From: Streptomyces sp. NBC_00569
Lineage (GTDB): Bacteria; Actinomycetota; Actinomycetes; Streptomycetales; Streptomycetaceae
Assembly (NCBI RefSeq): GCF_036345255.1
Contig: NZ_CP107783.1
Location: 6,804,001 to 6,868,000 of the forward strand
Reading direction: 5' to 3'
Length of the DNA stretch: 64,000 bases
How positions within the stretch are numbered: the first letter of the stretch is position 1; the number at the start of each line of letters is the position of its first letter. The translations under genes were made by a program, and so were the position numbers. The notes below the pieces were generated by a model, which saw only the letters and a list, made by a program, of their open reading frames with translations, was not told where the DNA came from and searched no databases. Below are positions 63,623-64,000 of the stretch, piece by piece.

Positions 63623-63668
63623 ATGACGGAGGGGCCCGGAACCATTCGGTTCCGGGCCCCTCCGTCAT
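63623..63668. terminator. Strong bidirectional terminator
   Basis: Arms 63623-63643 and 63648-63668 form a perfect 21-bp stem (core GGAGGGGCCCGGAACC) with an ATTC loop. It ends both the MaoC-ADH-SDR operon and the convergent small gene. Confidence 0.95.
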
Positions 63669-63673
63669 GCCGT

Positions 63674-63832
63674 TCAGCCCTGGTCGGACTGGTCCTTGCG
63701 GTGCCGGCCGTGCGGCGCCGCGTTCTCGTCGCGCGAGGACACACCACCACGGTGCCGGCCGGGACCGGCGGACCGGTCCGCCGCCTCCCTGGACTCCGTC
63801 GTGGTCATCTCCGCGTTCATCGTCTCGGCCAT
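63674..63832 (-). CDS. Small His/Arg-rich peptide of unknown function
   Basis: A 52-residue peptide. ATG 63832 is preceded by GGTGAG 6 nt upstream, and the strong terminator follows the stop by 5 bp. The sequence starts MAETMNAEMTTTESREAAD and contains GPGRHRGG and PHGRHRKD, two copies of a G-R-H-R motif. There is no signal peptide, helix or Cys. It could be a conserved small protein or a precursor peptide; I do not recognise a family. Confidence 0.6.
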   Translation of the reverse strand: MAETMNAEMTTTESREAADRSAGPGRHRGGVSSRDENAAPHGRHRKDQSDQG

Positions 63833-63877
63833 CGAAAACTCACCCCGTAACAAGATCCTTCAAACAGCCGTGCGAGT

Positions 63878-64000
63878 CTAACCGGCGGGTGCCGCGCGTC
63901 GCACGAGACCGGCGAGAGGAGCCTGCTGGAGCGGGACGGGACGGGCCGCCGAGGGGGGCCCGGGCGCCGTCTGCGGGGCCCGTTCCTCGACGGGTTCCGG
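63878..64000 (-). CDS. 3' end of a gene running off the right edge
   Basis: Forty codons precede a TAG at 63880-63878 on the minus strand, all with strong third-position GC preference. The peptide is Pro/Ala-rich (PEPVEERAPQTAPG; PLQQAPLAGLVRRAAPAG) and looks like a disordered C-terminus. The rest lies outside, so no function can be given. Confidence 0.5.
   Translation of the reverse strand, partial: PEPVEERAPQTAPGPPSAARPVPLQQAPLAGLVRRAAPAG

Noticed and set aside
63623..63881. Plus-strand ORFs at the right end
   Set aside because: They start inside a terminator stem and are antisense to the better-supported 52-residue gene.

Overview
The window is chromosomal DNA of a high-GC actinomycete, almost certainly Streptomyces. 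Codons end overwhelmingly in G or C, GTG and TTG starts are common, genes often overlap by 4 nt (ATGA/GTGA), and typical streptomycete families are present (SCO2322 family, DUF5336, DUF2330, bald-type MFS exporters, DesK/DesR two-component genes). I found no rRNA, tRNA, transposase, phage gene or CRISPR array. Both ends cut a gene.

Layout. 1-5.5 kb: a secreted HNH nuclease, a manganese (yybP-ykoY) riboswitch in front of a TMEM165/UPF0016 cation exporter, a HAD phosphatase, a 0.6 kb array of 23-bp tandem repeats, and a large drug exporter with a C-terminal winged-helix-like tail. 5.5-14 kb: single genes (GNAT, DinB, MhuD-like haem oxygenase, DUF1992, FHA, O-methyltransferase, DUF2330, MHS transporter, GT87-PAP2 fusion). 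14-17 kb: CYP125-like P450 divergent from a FadA5-like thiolase, then a small secreted lysozyme-like protein. 17.7-23.6 kb: a five-gene operon behind a cobalamin riboswitch, made of an intrinsic-factor-like toroid protein, an SCO2322-family protein and a complete ECF transporter (T, double A, S). 23.7-25.2 kb: flotillin and an NfeD-like protein.

25.3-34.7 kb holds an MBL hydrolase, aldehyde dehydrogenase and ferredoxin, an orphan TPP riboswitch, a KstR-type TetR regulator, a GT4/methyltransferase/toroid operon, and an F420-type luciferase-like oxidoreductase. 34.8-43 kb holds cell-envelope genes, then an IclR-controlled set (DUF1177 protein, NCS1 permease, M20 hydrolase, peptidase E). 43-56.7 kb: an MFS transporter with a regulatory-like tail, a fused FadE34-like acyl-CoA dehydrogenase, a LysR/MFS/acyl-CoA dehydrogenase/CoA-transferase/glutaryl-CoA dehydrogenase operon (probably glutarate use), an SCPx-type thiolase and another exporter. 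56.7-60.4 kb: DesR/DesK-like pair with an ABC exporter. 60.6-63.6 kb: MaoC hydratase, zinc alcohol dehydrogenase and SDR dehydrogenase. The end has a 52-residue peptide gene and the C-terminus of a further gene.

The main theme is sterol or branched acyl-CoA catabolism scattered over 46 kb. CYP125-like, FadA5-like, FadE34-like, SCPx-like thiolase, MaoC, SDR, F420-LLM and aldehyde dehydrogenase genes all resemble members of the mycobacterial KstR regulon, and a KstR homologue lies among them. Two operator classes recur before these genes: KstR-like sites (TAGAACnnGTTCTA type), and a second palindrome, TCTGAC-N4-Y-GTCAG, found intact five times and once with one mismatch. The owner of the second palindrome is not identifiable here. 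With the 23-bp array, the orphan TPP riboswitch, and a 41-bp palindrome covering the ribosome binding site of the SCPx thiolase, this is the part of the window most worth follow-up.
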